64,000 bases of DNA, from positions 3,764,001-3,828,000 of the forward strand of contig NZ_JRKM01000001.1 in assembly GCF_000768065.1 (NCBI RefSeq), given 5' to 3'. This document shows, piece after piece, positions 1-8,681 of this stretch (the stretch's first letter is position 1; each line of letters starts with the position of its first letter). Position numbers and translations under genes: made by a program. The notes beneath the pieces are model-generated. The model had not been told where the DNA came from. It did no database searches and saw only the letters and a program-made list of their open reading frames with translations. The stretch is from Aquabacterium sp. NJ1. Lineage in GTDB: Bacteria > Pseudomonadota > Gammaproteobacteria > Burkholderiales > Burkholderiaceae_C.

Positions 1-944
1 AATTCGAATGCGCCACGCAAAGTAACTAGTGCCCCACTGATCGGTGTGTAGATGTCGGTCAGATGGCGCATGGGCGAAATTGTCATCAGCAGTGCAGTGA
101 TGAATGAGACGAATTCACCCACGGTAGAGTTACCTTGACTAGCTTGCCAGATGGCTAAGGTGAGGATAATTGACACTCCCACTGCAGCCACTACCTGGGT
201 CACTGGGGTGACCAAGGCGCTCGCGGACACTTGCTTCATTTTCAGCCAGCGGTGATTTGCAGCTTCGCGATCAAAGCGCTGCAGCTCAAAATCCACGGCG
301 TCGAAGGTGCGTACTACTCGCCACGCGCGTGCGTTGTCATCTACCGCTGCAACCATCTTCAAGGCCGCTTGGTATTGAGCTTCGCCGACTTTGTTGAGGC
401 GCTTGCGGATTTTGTTGACGCTGAGCCCAAGAAGGGGCATGGAAATGAACGCAAGTAACGTGAGCTCCAAGTTCAGGTAAAGCAGGTAGCTCACCAGAAA
501 GAGCAATGTGGATGAGTCTCGGATTAATGAAATGGCTGACGAGCCGATAGCTGTCGCAGCGACCTGAGGGTCATTGATGATCTTGCTGACAGCGACCCCG
601 GGGCTGACGGATGTGAATAGCTTTGCATCGGCTTTCAATAGGGCTTTCATGAGCTCTCTGCGCAAGTCCAGTACGATTGCGGACGTCGCATAGCTCATGA
701 CATATGTGCCGGCGAAATTGAACAGCCCTCGCGCCATAAACAGCCCGATGACGACCAAAGGTACGATCCATAGCGGGTACTTGAGCCCCTCTTTGAAGCC
801 CGAGTCAATCAACTTCTTGAACAGGGCAGGGACGATGGGCTCTACCGCGGAACTTACCAAAAAGAAGACGACTGCTGTAGTCAGCAGCCGCCATTTTGGT
901 TTCACGTATTGCAGCAGGCGTTGCCGGGTGTCTGTGTAATCCAT
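1..944 (-). CDS. msbA: Lipid A export ATP-binding/permease protein MsbA (partial, membrane domain)
   Basis: An open frame on the minus strand starts with ATG at 944 and runs off the left edge, so only about 314 N-terminal residues are present. They form an ABC-exporter membrane domain: hydrophobic helices near residues 18-40 and 60-80, then an MsbA-like stretch with SPGVAVSKIINDP and a later DAVDFELQRFDREA segment. The ATPase domain lies outside the window. MsbA flips lipid A-core across the inner membrane. The gene follows waaC by 26 bases on the same strand, which fits a role in LPS. The family call is firm. MsbA rather than another half-size exporter is inferred from sequence and context. 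Confidence 0.88.
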   Translation of the reverse strand, partial: MDYTDTRQRLLQYVKPKWRLLTTAVVFFLVSSAVEPIVPALFKKLIDSGFKEGLKYPLWIVPLVVIGLFMARGLFNFAGTYVMSYATSAIVLDLRRELMKALLKADAKLFTSVSPGVAVSKIINDPQVAATAIGSSAISLIRDSSTLLFLVSYLLYLNLELTLLAFISMPLLGLSVNKIRKRLNKVGEAQYQAALKMVAAVDDNARAWRVVRTFDAVDFELQRFDREAANHRWLKMKQVSASALVTPVTQVVAAVGVSIILTLAIWQASQGNSTVGEFVSFITALLMTISPMRHLTDIYTPISGALVTLRGAFE

Positions 945-970
945 GTCGGCTTGGTGGGGCTTGTGAGGTG

Positions 971-1951
971 TCAGACCAGTCTCCCGATCTTGTTTTGACT
1001 TGCTATGACGCTTTCCAGTGCCTGGAGAACGTCCAGCCTAGCGGGAACGATGCCTTTCCCTCCGAGGCTGATGACCGGGCCGGAGCCCTTGAGTCCCGCC
1101 AATCCAGGCTCATGGTCGCAGTAGATGCCCACAACAGGCCGCCCATGTGCGGCGGCCAAGTGGCTCATGCCGGTGTCCAATCCAACTACGGCTTGCGCCT
1201 TGGACAACGTGTCGGCGACTTGCGCAACGGTCAGGAAAGGTGGAACGACTGCGCCTATCTTTTCAGCCAGGCGTTGAGCAAGGCTGAGTTCATCGGGGCT
1301 GCCCCACATGATGGCGACTTGCCAGCCATGCGATCTCATTCGTGTCCCGATCGCGACCCAGTCATCCTCAGGCCAGAGTTTTTCCGGTCGACTTGCGCAC
1401 GGGATCAGGACCCCGAATGGTGCGTGAGGGCTGGGGGTCCATCCATCTGGCTTGGCGCGCAGGCCGAAGTCGGGGGGGGTGTTTGGCGCGGTGTACCCCA
1501 GTACTTGTGCCGCTAGACGCCTGCATCGGTCAACGGCATGTAGCTCGAGGGAAATGGACGCGCGACGTCGATAAAACAGGGATGCAAGGGGCTCACGAAT
1601 GCTGTGGAAATCATATCCAGCAACGGGGCCACGAGCGAAGCAGGCGAATAGGGCACTCTTGAGTAGCCCTTGCATGTCAATGATCAAGTCGTATGGCTCG
1701 CGAGCCATCTCCATACGCCAGGTGCGGATCGCTGCTCGGGTCTCGGGAGATCGTAGAGACTTACGCCATTTGCGCCACTGCAATGGGATCACCCGATTAA
1801 CAGCTCGATGCTGCAAAGGGATCGAGGCGAAGCTCTTCTCTACAACCCAATCGACCTGGGCGTCAGGCAGCGCATTTGCTATGTCACTGATGGCCGGCAT
1901 GGCGTGCACCACATCGCCCATGGAGCTGGTCTTGACAATAAGGATGCGCAT
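971..1951 (-). CDS. waaC: Lipopolysaccharide heptosyltransferase I (WaaC)
   Basis: GT9-family enzyme of 326 residues that adds the first heptose to Kdo2-lipid A from ADP-heptose at the cytoplasmic face. The N-terminus RILIVKTSSMGDVVHAMPA is the classic WaaC/WaaF opening. The C-terminal half has GLDTGMSHLAAAHGRPVVG, the nucleotide-sugar binding loop. The ATG at 1951 overlaps the stop of the DUF4254 gene (TGATG), so the two are probably translationally coupled. An in-frame TTG one codon earlier is less likely. A run of eight C residues on the coding strand (1472-1479) lies mid-gene and could slip. msbA follows. Confidence 0.93.
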   Translation of the reverse strand: MRILIVKTSSMGDVVHAMPAISDIANALPDAQVDWVVEKSFASIPLQHRAVNRVIPLQWRKWRKSLRSPETRAAIRTWRMEMAREPYDLIIDMQGLLKSALFACFARGPVAGYDFHSIREPLASLFYRRRASISLELHAVDRCRRLAAQVLGYTAPNTPPDFGLRAKPDGWTPSPHAPFGVLIPCASRPEKLWPEDDWVAIGTRMRSHGWQVAIMWGSPDELSLAQRLAEKIGAVVPPFLTVAQVADTLSKAQAVVGLDTGMSHLAAAHGRPVVGIYCDHEPGLAGLKGSGPVISLGGKGIVPARLDVLQALESVIASQNKIGRLV

Positions 1952-2628
1952 CAACTCTTGCGCTGGGCTGCTTGTTCTGCGACCAGGGCTGGATTGAAGC
2001 GAGCGTCGTTGTACATTTTGAACTGGCGATAGACCTTAAAATATGCGCGTCCATGCAACGAGTCTGACAACAACGCATCTAGGCAGCTAGCTAGATCGTT
2101 GCGTTGCTCAATCAGCTTGTCGACTTTGACCTTGCTGCTGCTGCGATGGGCTGCATCCACGTCAGTTCGTTCCACTTGTAGGCGCATGGCGTGAATCTTC
2201 AGCGCCATGATGGACATACGGTCAATGATGCTGCCTGCTGTTTCGCTATTCAGCCGCGCGTGGGGTGGGGCTTTGGATACTGGGGCGTCCGTATGCGCAG
2301 AGGCCGCGTCTACCAAGTGTAGCTCTGTCAGCAGGATCTCATCCACGCGCTCAGTAGCGTCATTGCGCGCTTGGTTGTATTTGTCGATAGCTCGCTTATT
2401 GGCCGCAATTTCACTGTCGCTAACCGTTGTTCTGCGTGCCAGGTCTTCCTCTGCCCAAAGTTTGCTATTGAAGTGATGGTTGGTCCCAATCCAAAACATG
2501 AGTCTGTGCAGCATCACCTCGGAGTCCGCAGCGGGGTCCGGGGCGGCGACAGGCGGAGCGTCCGCGCGCGCCAAGGACGCGTCGTGGTAGGAAATAATGG
2601 GCTGACTTAAAGGGTGCGGCAGAGGCAT
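1951..2628 (-). CDS. DUF4254 domain protein of LPS cluster
   Basis: About 225 residues with the conserved DUF4254 features: a central LHRLMFWIGTNHHFNSKLW segment, EEDLARR, then KRAIDKYNQARNDATE, followed by a predicted helical C-terminal half (IIDRMSIMALKIHAM). The domain has no established biochemical function. The frame stays open for 91 more codons up to 2901, but that extension has no domain-like content. MPLPHPL at 2628 is the first sensible start. The gene overlaps waaC by one base (TGATG), so a role in LPS inner-core assembly is inferred from context only. Confidence 0.75.
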   Translation of the reverse strand: MPLPHPLSQPIISYHDASLARADAPPVAAPDPAADSEVMLHRLMFWIGTNHHFNSKLWAEEDLARRTTVSDSEIAANKRAIDKYNQARNDATERVDEILLTELHLVDAASAHTDAPVSKAPPHARLNSETAGSIIDRMSIMALKIHAMRLQVERTDVDAAHRSSSKVKVDKLIEQRNDLASCLDALLSDSLHGRAYFKVYRQFKMYNDARFNPALVAEQAAQRKS

Positions 2629-2925
2629 GGGATCGTGCTTTCTAAGATCGCAGACGCGCGCAAAGTCGAGAATTATCTGATGACTAGCGCGGTGTAGGCG
2701 AAACCGATGCTGTGGTGTCAGGCTGTTGCGTTGCCCAAGCATTCTTGTCGCTCTGAACATGAGCGCTGTTTCAAGAGGAGCGGCGATGGCGCAATGATAC
2801 ATTGCGACTTTTCGTTCGTAAAATCGGTGCACCGGAATGGTGAAATGGGAACAAGCCTGCGTGTGGATTGTCCGTGAAGGGGGGGCGCTGTCGTGGCGCA
2901 TGAACGGCCAATGCTATGAGGTGAT
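2629..2925. other. Divergent intergenic region, no gene seen
   Basis: About 300 bases separate the DUF4254 gene (minus) from the glycosyltransferase at 2926 (plus). Part of it (2629-2901) is an open minus-strand frame in phase with DUF4254 but has no recognisable protein content. A run of seven G lies at 2879-2885. Promoters for both directions should lie here. I could not point to a convincing -35/-10 pair. Confidence 0.4.
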
Positions 2926-3948
2926 GTGGTGAGGGTATTAGTCAGCGGCGCATTCGATGCGTCGGTTTGGCGAAATCCACTTTTCCCGTCAATCGCTGAG
3001 GCGATGGCTGGGTTGGGTCACGACGTTCGTCGCCTGGATGTTTCGTTTCAAGATCGTCCAACGCATTGCCAGAAAGTGATGGAACGATCATTGACTGTGC
3101 CGCTTCGACTGCTTGGGGGGCGCAAGAGTTGGATCAAGCCCCACTTGCCTTGGGCGGCTGTTTACCAGCAAGAACGTGCTTTGCTCGACGCTGTGCAAGA
3201 GACGCGACCGGATGTCTTGCTTGTGATGAGTTACGTGCGGTACAGGCCGCAGGTGTTGGCTCGATGCCGTAAGTTGGGTGTGAAGCGGCTCGTTGGATGG
3301 TTCATCGAGGGGCCAGAGCACGACTTTCGGGCAGAGTCTGAGGCGCCGCTCTATGACCGATATTTCTGCATACACCGCCACTTGGCGCCAGATTCATTGG
3401 CGCGTATTTCTTGGCTGCCAACATTGCTGTTGGATACCAGACATTTTTTTCCGCTTCCTGGCGTGGTCAAGCGGAACAAGGTTGTATTTGTGGGAGGAAA
3501 GACGGCCAGGAGGGTGCGATTTCTGAGTGCTTTGATCGATCTGCCACTTGAAATTTGGGGGCCGGGAGGGTGGGGTGATGTGCCTGAACTTGCGGGGGCC
3601 TTTCGAGGGGAGTTCATCTGGGGCGAACGACTTAACCAGCTTTATAACGAAGCGGCGTTGGTGGTTAATCTTTCAACTTGGGAGCCCTCATTGGGGGGGC
3701 TGACTCAGCGTGTGATGGACGTCCCAGCCACGGGAACCTTGCTGATGACGGATGCATGCGAAGATTTGTTGGATTTCTTTAAACCCGGGGTGGAGGTTAT
3801 TACTTTCTCTTCACCGCAGGAGTTGGCTGACCAATGTAGGTATTTTCTGGCTCACCCCGGGGCACGGGACGCAATAGCTCGGGCCGGATTGCGCCGGGCT
3901 CACCGTGGCGCGACTGGTCTTGATATAGCGAGACAACTGTTGTCGTAA
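2926..3948 (+). CDS. Glycosyltransferase, CgeB-like group 1
   Basis: About 340 residues with a GT-B layout. The N-terminus RVLVSGAFDASVWRNPLFPS is a Rossmann start, and the C-terminal half carries VVNLSTWEPSLGGLTQRVMD and ATGTLLMTDACEDL, typical of the CgeB/Glyco_trans_1_2 group. It probably transfers a sugar to LPS or another surface glycan; donor and acceptor cannot be told. The start is one of two adjacent GTG codons (2926 or 2929). A run of seven G at 3693-3699 sits in the coding region. The next gene begins 14 bases downstream on the same strand, so the two probably form an operon. Confidence 0.8.
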   Translation: MVRVLVSGAFDASVWRNPLFPSIAEAMAGLGHDVRRLDVSFQDRPTHCQKVMERSLTVPLRLLGGRKSWIKPHLPWAAVYQQERALLDAVQETRPDVLLVMSYVRYRPQVLARCRKLGVKRLVGWFIEGPEHDFRAESEAPLYDRYFCIHRHLAPDSLARISWLPTLLLDTRHFFPLPGVVKRNKVVFVGGKTARRVRFLSALIDLPLEIWGPGGWGDVPELAGAFRGEFIWGERLNQLYNEAALVVNLSTWEPSLGGLTQRVMDVPATGTLLMTDACEDLLDFFKPGVEVITFSSPQELADQCRYFLAHPGARDAIARAGLRRAHRGATGLDIARQLLS

Positions 3949-3962
3949 AGTTCGGATTCAAC

Positions 3963-4961
3963 ATGAATGAATTTTTGCAAGATCGTGCACCGTTGCTGTC
4001 GCTGCTATTGATCACATACAACCAGCAGGATACTGTTCGAGATGCATTGGCTGCCGCCTTGTCTCAAACCTATCAGCCGCTCGAAATCGTGGTTTCCGAT
4101 GATGCATCGACAGATGGGTCCTTTGAAATCATGCGTCGTCTGTTGTCGGACTATGATGGCCCGCACAAAGTGATTCTGCATCGTAACGAGACCAACCAAG
4201 GTATTGGAGCGAATATCAGCACTGCGGTGAAACTATCATCCGGTGAGTTGTTGGTGATTGCTGCTGGGGACGATGTATCCGTGCCGCAAAGGTGTCAACG
4301 GATGGCAGAAGTGTGGTTGGCCAGTGGATGCAAGCTGGACCTGATCGCGTCCAATTTGGCTGATATGGATGTAGATGGCTCCTTGCTTGGTGTCATGGCA
4401 CCCTCAGATCTGAGTGCTTACCGGTCGCCCTCGGATTGGCTTGCAGGTCGCCCCTACGTGATAGGTGCGGCTCAATGCTGGACGCGGCGTTTGTTTGATC
4501 ATTTTGGCCCTTTGCCGAGGGGAGTGGTGGCCGAGGACTTGATCATGGTGTTTCGGGCGATATGCTTAGGGGGAGGCGCTTCTGTCCCTGAGCCATTGGT
4601 GAAATATCGGCGAGGCGGCTTATCTCGCAGAGTCAGAAGCTATTCCGCGCAAGACACCATCCGCCGACTGCTATCGAACAATCGGCATGCACTGGTGGAG
4701 GTAGATCTCCTCAAGCGTGACGCACAGAAGGCAGGTTGCGCCCCTCTGATGCGCGCTTGGCTGGATGCTGAATGGGCTTTGGCTGTTTATATTCGGGATC
4801 TGTTTGGTGCCTCTGGGCGTTTATCTAAAGTAGGCATAGCTTTGCGAGCCGGTGGGGTCCCCTATCTCAAGCGCTTGCGGCTGCTCGCTTATGCCGCTGT
4901 CCCTGAGTTGCTTGCGCCGTGGTTTTGGCTTAAGCGAATGAGTGCGGGTAAATCCAGGTAG
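3963..4961 (+). CDS. Glycosyltransferase family 2
   Basis: 332 residues with a GT-A fold domain at the N-terminus: LLSLLLITYNQQDTVRDAL, then VVSDDASTDGSFEIM and a GDD motif near residue 100, which would bind the nucleotide-sugar and metal. The C-terminal 130 residues are helical and basic, consistent with peripheral membrane attachment. It pairs with the CgeB-like gene upstream and probably extends the same glycan. It converges on the methyltransferase gene at 5050-6048. No good terminator is visible in the 88-base gap. Confidence 0.85.
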   Translation: MNEFLQDRAPLLSLLLITYNQQDTVRDALAAALSQTYQPLEIVVSDDASTDGSFEIMRRLLSDYDGPHKVILHRNETNQGIGANISTAVKLSSGELLVIAAGDDVSVPQRCQRMAEVWLASGCKLDLIASNLADMDVDGSLLGVMAPSDLSAYRSPSDWLAGRPYVIGAAQCWTRRLFDHFGPLPRGVVAEDLIMVFRAICLGGGASVPEPLVKYRRGGLSRRVRSYSAQDTIRRLLSNNRHALVEVDLLKRDAQKAGCAPLMRAWLDAEWALAVYIRDLFGASGRLSKVGIALRAGGVPYLKRLRLLAYAAVPELLAPWFWLKRMSAGKSR

Positions 4962-5049
4962 AGGCGACTCTGATTCAAGTGCGCGAATAAGAGATCACGG
5001 TATTTTTATCAGGGCGTCAAACGTGAAAGAGGACTTTGCATCACGTTGC

Positions 5050-6048
5050 TCACAACGGCTTTTGCGCAGTAATGTGATATCGGTCACCGTCGTCTGTCAA
5101 AGATTTGATGTGCACGGTGCGGCCAGCGAGGTAATTTAGCCAAATGTTGCTGGCCAAACCAGTAACGTTTTGACTGGGGCGCCAATTGTATTTGTCCTCA
5201 AGGCGATAGGCCCAACTGCGTACGATGTCTTTTGGATGGGTGTCGTAGATGAAGCGTACATTCGTGAAGCCGCGGGCCTCCAGCAGCGCTTTGCAGGTAT
5301 GTGGTGGTAGTAGCATGATGTGCCTTGGGCAGTCCAGACCGAACCAGTTTTCGCGGTACTTGCGAGCACTGTTTCCCATTGGGTTCGGTGTTGCGATGTG
5401 CAGAAACCCTCCCGGCTTGAGTGCGGAGAAAATGTGACTAAGGGTGTCGATTGGGTCGTAGAGGTGCTCAATCACATGATTCATGCGAAAGAACCCCACC
5501 TGATTGCTTCCAAGTGTTTGCCAAGTCGCGGTGGACACGGGGAGCGCCTGGAAGCCCTTCGCTTGAACTTCAGCAAGGGCATTTGGCGAGAAGTCAATCC
5601 CGATGGCGTGGCATCCCATCTTGCGTGCTTTAACCAAGTATGTGCCGGAGCCGCAGCCAAAATCCGCCATGGTGCCCGCATTGCTGAGCTTGGAGTCGAT
5701 GGTCGCCAGCTCACTCTCAAGCTCGGCATTCAGCGTCCGGCGGCGCATGTCACGGTCCATCCATCGGAGGACGGGTTTGGTCAGAAATCGAAGAGGATTT
5801 TTGATGCCTGACTGGCTTTGTTTGGCCAGGTGTGGGCTGTAGTCCTGCGGGTAATAGTCAGCGATTTGATCTGCGTGGGGTCTCGGGGACTGGAAGACTA
5901 CGTCGCAATTCAGGCAATGCTGGTATTCAAAACTGTGTTCGCTTACGTGGTGAAGTCGATCGCGACCAGTTGTCCAGTGCTCTATTTTGGTCGACTGGCA
6001 GAGAGGGCAGCGATCGAGTCGCTCCAGTTTTGATTGATCTTGTTTCAT
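5050..6048 (-). CDS. Class I SAM-dependent methyltransferase with N-terminal zinc ribbon
   Basis: 332 residues. A four-cysteine knuckle opens the protein (C14, C17, C45, C48), followed by a Methyltransf_23-type domain with the SAM loop MADFGCGSGTYLVKA near residue 128 and LKPGGFLHIATPNP near residue 213. This zinc-ribbon plus methyltransferase layout is common among enzymes in O-antigen and capsule clusters that modify sugars. It is the last gene of a minus-strand series and follows the sialyltransferase-like gene by 4 bases. The target is unknown. A capping O- or C-methylation of the glycan is an inference. Confidence 0.82.
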   Translation of the reverse strand: MKQDQSKLERLDRCPLCQSTKIEHWTTGRDRLHHVSEHSFEYQHCLNCDVVFQSPRPHADQIADYYPQDYSPHLAKQSQSGIKNPLRFLTKPVLRWMDRDMRRRTLNAELESELATIDSKLSNAGTMADFGCGSGTYLVKARKMGCHAIGIDFSPNALAEVQAKGFQALPVSTATWQTLGSNQVGFFRMNHVIEHLYDPIDTLSHIFSALKPGGFLHIATPNPMGNSARKYRENWFGLDCPRHIMLLPPHTCKALLEARGFTNVRFIYDTHPKDIVRSWAYRLEDKYNWRPSQNVTGLASNIWLNYLAGRTVHIKSLTDDGDRYHITAQKPL

Positions 6049-6052
6049 GTCG

Positions 6053-6883
6053 TCAATGTGGGATATTCGCTGCCGCCAGTACAGTAGAAAGCATGCTTGA
6101 AAAGGTCAGATTGTTGCGTTGCTCATTGCTTAGCGAAACAGTCCAGTTATTTTGGTGGAGTGTGTTCATGAACAGCGGGATGACCAGAGACATGGATTCT
6201 CCAATGTAAAAATGGACTCCCCTTGAGATTGCAATGCGCGCATCCAGATGCGGACATGTTTGTTCAATGAAGTCACCGCGAGGGCGAGTGCCTCGCTTCT
6301 CTGGAGCTGGGTGAGAAATGATAATAGGTTGCAGCCCTGCCTGTATGAGTTTTTCTGCGGTTCGGGCGATGTCAAGGCCTGGAGACTCAATGAGGACGTG
6401 CGCGTTGATCGGAAATGGCTCGACTTCGGAGGTCGCCTGCGTGAGAGCCAGCAAGTGTCCGACTTGACAAGTGTCTAGGCGGTCCAGCCATGTGGGTAGA
6501 GCGCTGTATTCCTTGAACGTGTAGTAGCGGGTGCGGGCAGGGATTTGATCGGAAATGAGATTTCTGGGGTTATGCCTCAGGGTGTCTAGTCCGTCGTCAA
6601 TGAAGGCAACGCTGCGAGCTCGCGCAACAGCCTTGGTAAGCCTGCTCGAGTGAAGGCGCGTATGAGGCACGAATGCCCGTTGAACAAGTCGCATGGCGCC
6701 TAATGCGTAAGCAATCTGACTACTTCGCTTTGCGAGCGGCAAGTGCCACGCTTTGAAGGTCGGGCTGCGGTGGCAGCGGACAGGATCATAGATCACCAGA
6801 ACGTGTTGTAACCGCTCTTTGACTGCGACACGCTCGGCTATGTGATAACTGATCGGATTAAGGCAGACAAAGAGGTGCAGCAT
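6053..6883 (-). CDS. Sialyltransferase-like glycosyltransferase (putative)
   Basis: 276 residues with no strong family recognised at sight. It does have the three short motifs shared by bacterial sialyltransferases of GT38, GT52 and GT80. These are an acidic D-D-G (FIDDGLD, residues 96-98), H-P (ISHPAP, 191-192), and a serine-containing GESMS at 229-233. Order and spacing fit that superfamily. No sialic acid synthesis genes are in the window, so the donor could be another CMP- or nucleotide-sugar. It lies between a GT8-like gene and a methyltransferase in a tightly packed operon. The local DNA is notably A/T-rich, which suggests transfer. Confidence 0.5.
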   Translation of the reverse strand: MLHLFVCLNPISYHIAERVAVKERLQHVLVIYDPVRCHRSPTFKAWHLPLAKRSSQIAYALGAMRLVQRAFVPHTRLHSSRLTKAVARARSVAFIDDGLDTLRHNPRNLISDQIPARTRYYTFKEYSALPTWLDRLDTCQVGHLLALTQATSEVEPFPINAHVLIESPGLDIARTAEKLIQAGLQPIIISHPAPEKRGTRPRGDFIEQTCPHLDARIAISRGVHFYIGESMSLVIPLFMNTLHQNNWTVSLSNEQRNNLTFSSMLSTVLAAANIPH

Positions 6884-6898
6884 GTCTGGCGTATTGGC

Positions 6899-7576
6899 TC
6901 ATGCGCCCATGCCGGATTGGCTGCGTGCGTGATATTCATACCAAAGGGGCGATGAATCGGCGTTCTGGTAGTCCCTGAAGCAGGGTGTTCCCAGTGTGTA
7001 ATGCAATAACTTGGCGTGCTGGTTTTCGGGATACTCGGTCACAAGCCAGTTCCACTCCAGAGGTAGATCTCCAATTTGGTGGTCTTCGAGCCATGAAAAC
7101 CGATGTAGAAACGCGCCCGTCTGTTCCATCAAAAAGCCTGGCGTGAGGATTCTGTGACTTGGGTGCTCGCAGTTCCATAGCACCAGACTTGACCAGTTCT
7201 TGCGCGGGTAGTTTTGATTCTTGTTGCCCAAATATTTTTGCGTGGCTTTGGTCTGGTAATCGTGTTTTGCTACCAAGACTGCTTTTTCAGGGTCACGCAG
7301 GGCCCAGAGTTTGGCGATGTCCTCGCGACAGATCATGTCACCATCAGCAAAGATGGCCCAACCTTGAAAGCCACACAGATATGGCGTGAGGAAGCGAGAA
7401 TAGATGAAAGCATTGCTGCCATCAGAATGTGTCTCGATGTACTCGGGCAGCGTCTTCAAGGCGAGTGGGGAGAAGCTCACTGGCTGGCTGGCGTTTTCCA
7501 GAACGCTCTGACAGAACGTGTGATAGGCGACGGATTCTCGACTGTCATAGCCTACAAAAATTCGAACGTGTTCCAT
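6899..7576 (-). CDS. Glycosyltransferase, GT8-like
   Basis: 225 residues beginning VRIFVGYDSRESVAYHTFCQ, with a D-x-D type motif in FADGDMICREDIAKLW and a long aromatic-rich C-terminus (LPLEWNWLVTEY). This resembles the GT8-related proteins of bacterial LPS and capsule clusters, which use retaining chemistry with UDP-sugars. The ATG at 7576 follows the preceding gene by 9 bases. Donor and acceptor are unknown. Its place in the operon suggests one step of outer-core or O-unit assembly. Confidence 0.75.
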   Translation of the reverse strand: MEHVRIFVGYDSRESVAYHTFCQSVLENASQPVSFSPLALKTLPEYIETHSDGSNAFIYSRFLTPYLCGFQGWAIFADGDMICREDIAKLWALRDPEKAVLVAKHDYQTKATQKYLGNKNQNYPRKNWSSLVLWNCEHPSHRILTPGFLMEQTGAFLHRFSWLEDHQIGDLPLEWNWLVTEYPENQHAKLLHYTLGTPCFRDYQNADSSPLWYEYHARSQSGMGA

Positions 7577-7585
7577 GCCTTAACC

Positions 7586-8620
7586 TCAATTTGGAAGCAA
7601 AAAATCATGCCATTGGCGCGCGATGACGCCGACGGCACAGCGTTGTTCAATAATCCTCTTGGCTGCCGAGATCGTCTTCTGTCGTAGGGCAACATCATGC
7701 ATCATGCGCGCCAGTCCGTGATGCCAGTCTGTTTCGATGTTTTCTGCGAAGAGTTCTGAGTAGGACGGGATCGGCGATGCGGTCACGGCCAGGTCGTTCA
7801 AGAACGACGTGACGGCGCGATTCGGGGATTTGCAGGAAGTGAATGGATTCAGTCCAACTGGGATGACCGAGATGTCATGCAGACGCGCCAATTCGGCCGT
7901 GATGCCGGGGGACCATGCGACATAGATGGATGGGAATCTCCATGCCTTTTGCAGTCGCTTGAATTTGTCTTTGTTATTGCTGACGACCGTCAGGCTCAGG
8001 GCCCGTTGTGAGTGGTGTTGTCCAAGCGCCTCGGCGATGAGGTTGATGTCAGACATGCCCCCTTCGACACCGTCCGATCCGTGGTTGCCAAACCAAATCA
8101 ACCGTCGACCCGGTGGAACCTGATGGCGTATTTGGAGGTGAACCTGGACTTTGAGTAAATCGATGGCGCTTCGCCATGTTCTTGGCTCTGCACGGATGGC
8201 GTCCTCGTCTACGGCATCTCCGATCACCACAATTTTGTTTGCTTCTGCTGGCATCTTGTCGCAAAGATAGCTAGCCAAAGTGGGCGTTGACGCAACTATG
8301 GCATCTGCGTATCGCATCGCTTCGGAAAGATCCCTGCAACGTTGGAGCAACTTAGGGTCGTGTCCAATCACATGAAAGTGGTTGTCGCACAGGTCCAGTA
8401 TCAGTCGGGTCCCACTCTTGTCGCGTAGGGTGCGTGCATGGGCAATTGAGGTCGCGTCATAGCGTTTTGAGAGTACTAGACAATCCGGCGGCGATTCGGA
8501 TACGTTATATAAGGTTGCATTGATGCCCAGTGCTTGTAATGCAGGAAGGAGTTGCAGGCATCGAATGCGTGTACTTGCGACTCGTCTGTCAGGCATATGG
8601 GGCCAGAAGGCGACTTTCAT
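7586..8620 (-). CDS. Glycosyltransferase, GT-B group 1-like
   Basis: About 344 residues from MKVAFWPHMPDRRVASTRI. The C-terminal half shows a GT-B pattern with RRLIWFGNHGSDGVEGGMSD and VIPVGLNPFTSCKSPNRAVT, where a nucleotide-sugar binding region is expected. The frame continues upstream to 8695 and would overlap the previous gene by 14 bases. That N-terminal extension is polar and unlike the family, so 8620 is preferred. Function is assigned only as a sugar transfer in the LPS/glycan operon. Confidence 0.68.
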   Translation of the reverse strand: MKVAFWPHMPDRRVASTRIRCLQLLPALQALGINATLYNVSESPPDCLVLSKRYDATSIAHARTLRDKSGTRLILDLCDNHFHVIGHDPKLLQRCRDLSEAMRYADAIVASTPTLASYLCDKMPAEANKIVVIGDAVDEDAIRAEPRTWRSAIDLLKVQVHLQIRHQVPPGRRLIWFGNHGSDGVEGGMSDINLIAEALGQHHSQRALSLTVVSNNKDKFKRLQKAWRFPSIYVAWSPGITAELARLHDISVIPVGLNPFTSCKSPNRAVTSFLNDLAVTASPIPSYSELFAENIETDWHHGLARMMHDVALRQKTISAAKRIIEQRCAVGVIARQWHDFLLPN

Positions 8621-8681
8621 ACGTTCATGGCTCAGGCTGGCTGACTGCTTGTGGTAATCACAAGTGCTCGATGCGTTTGCA

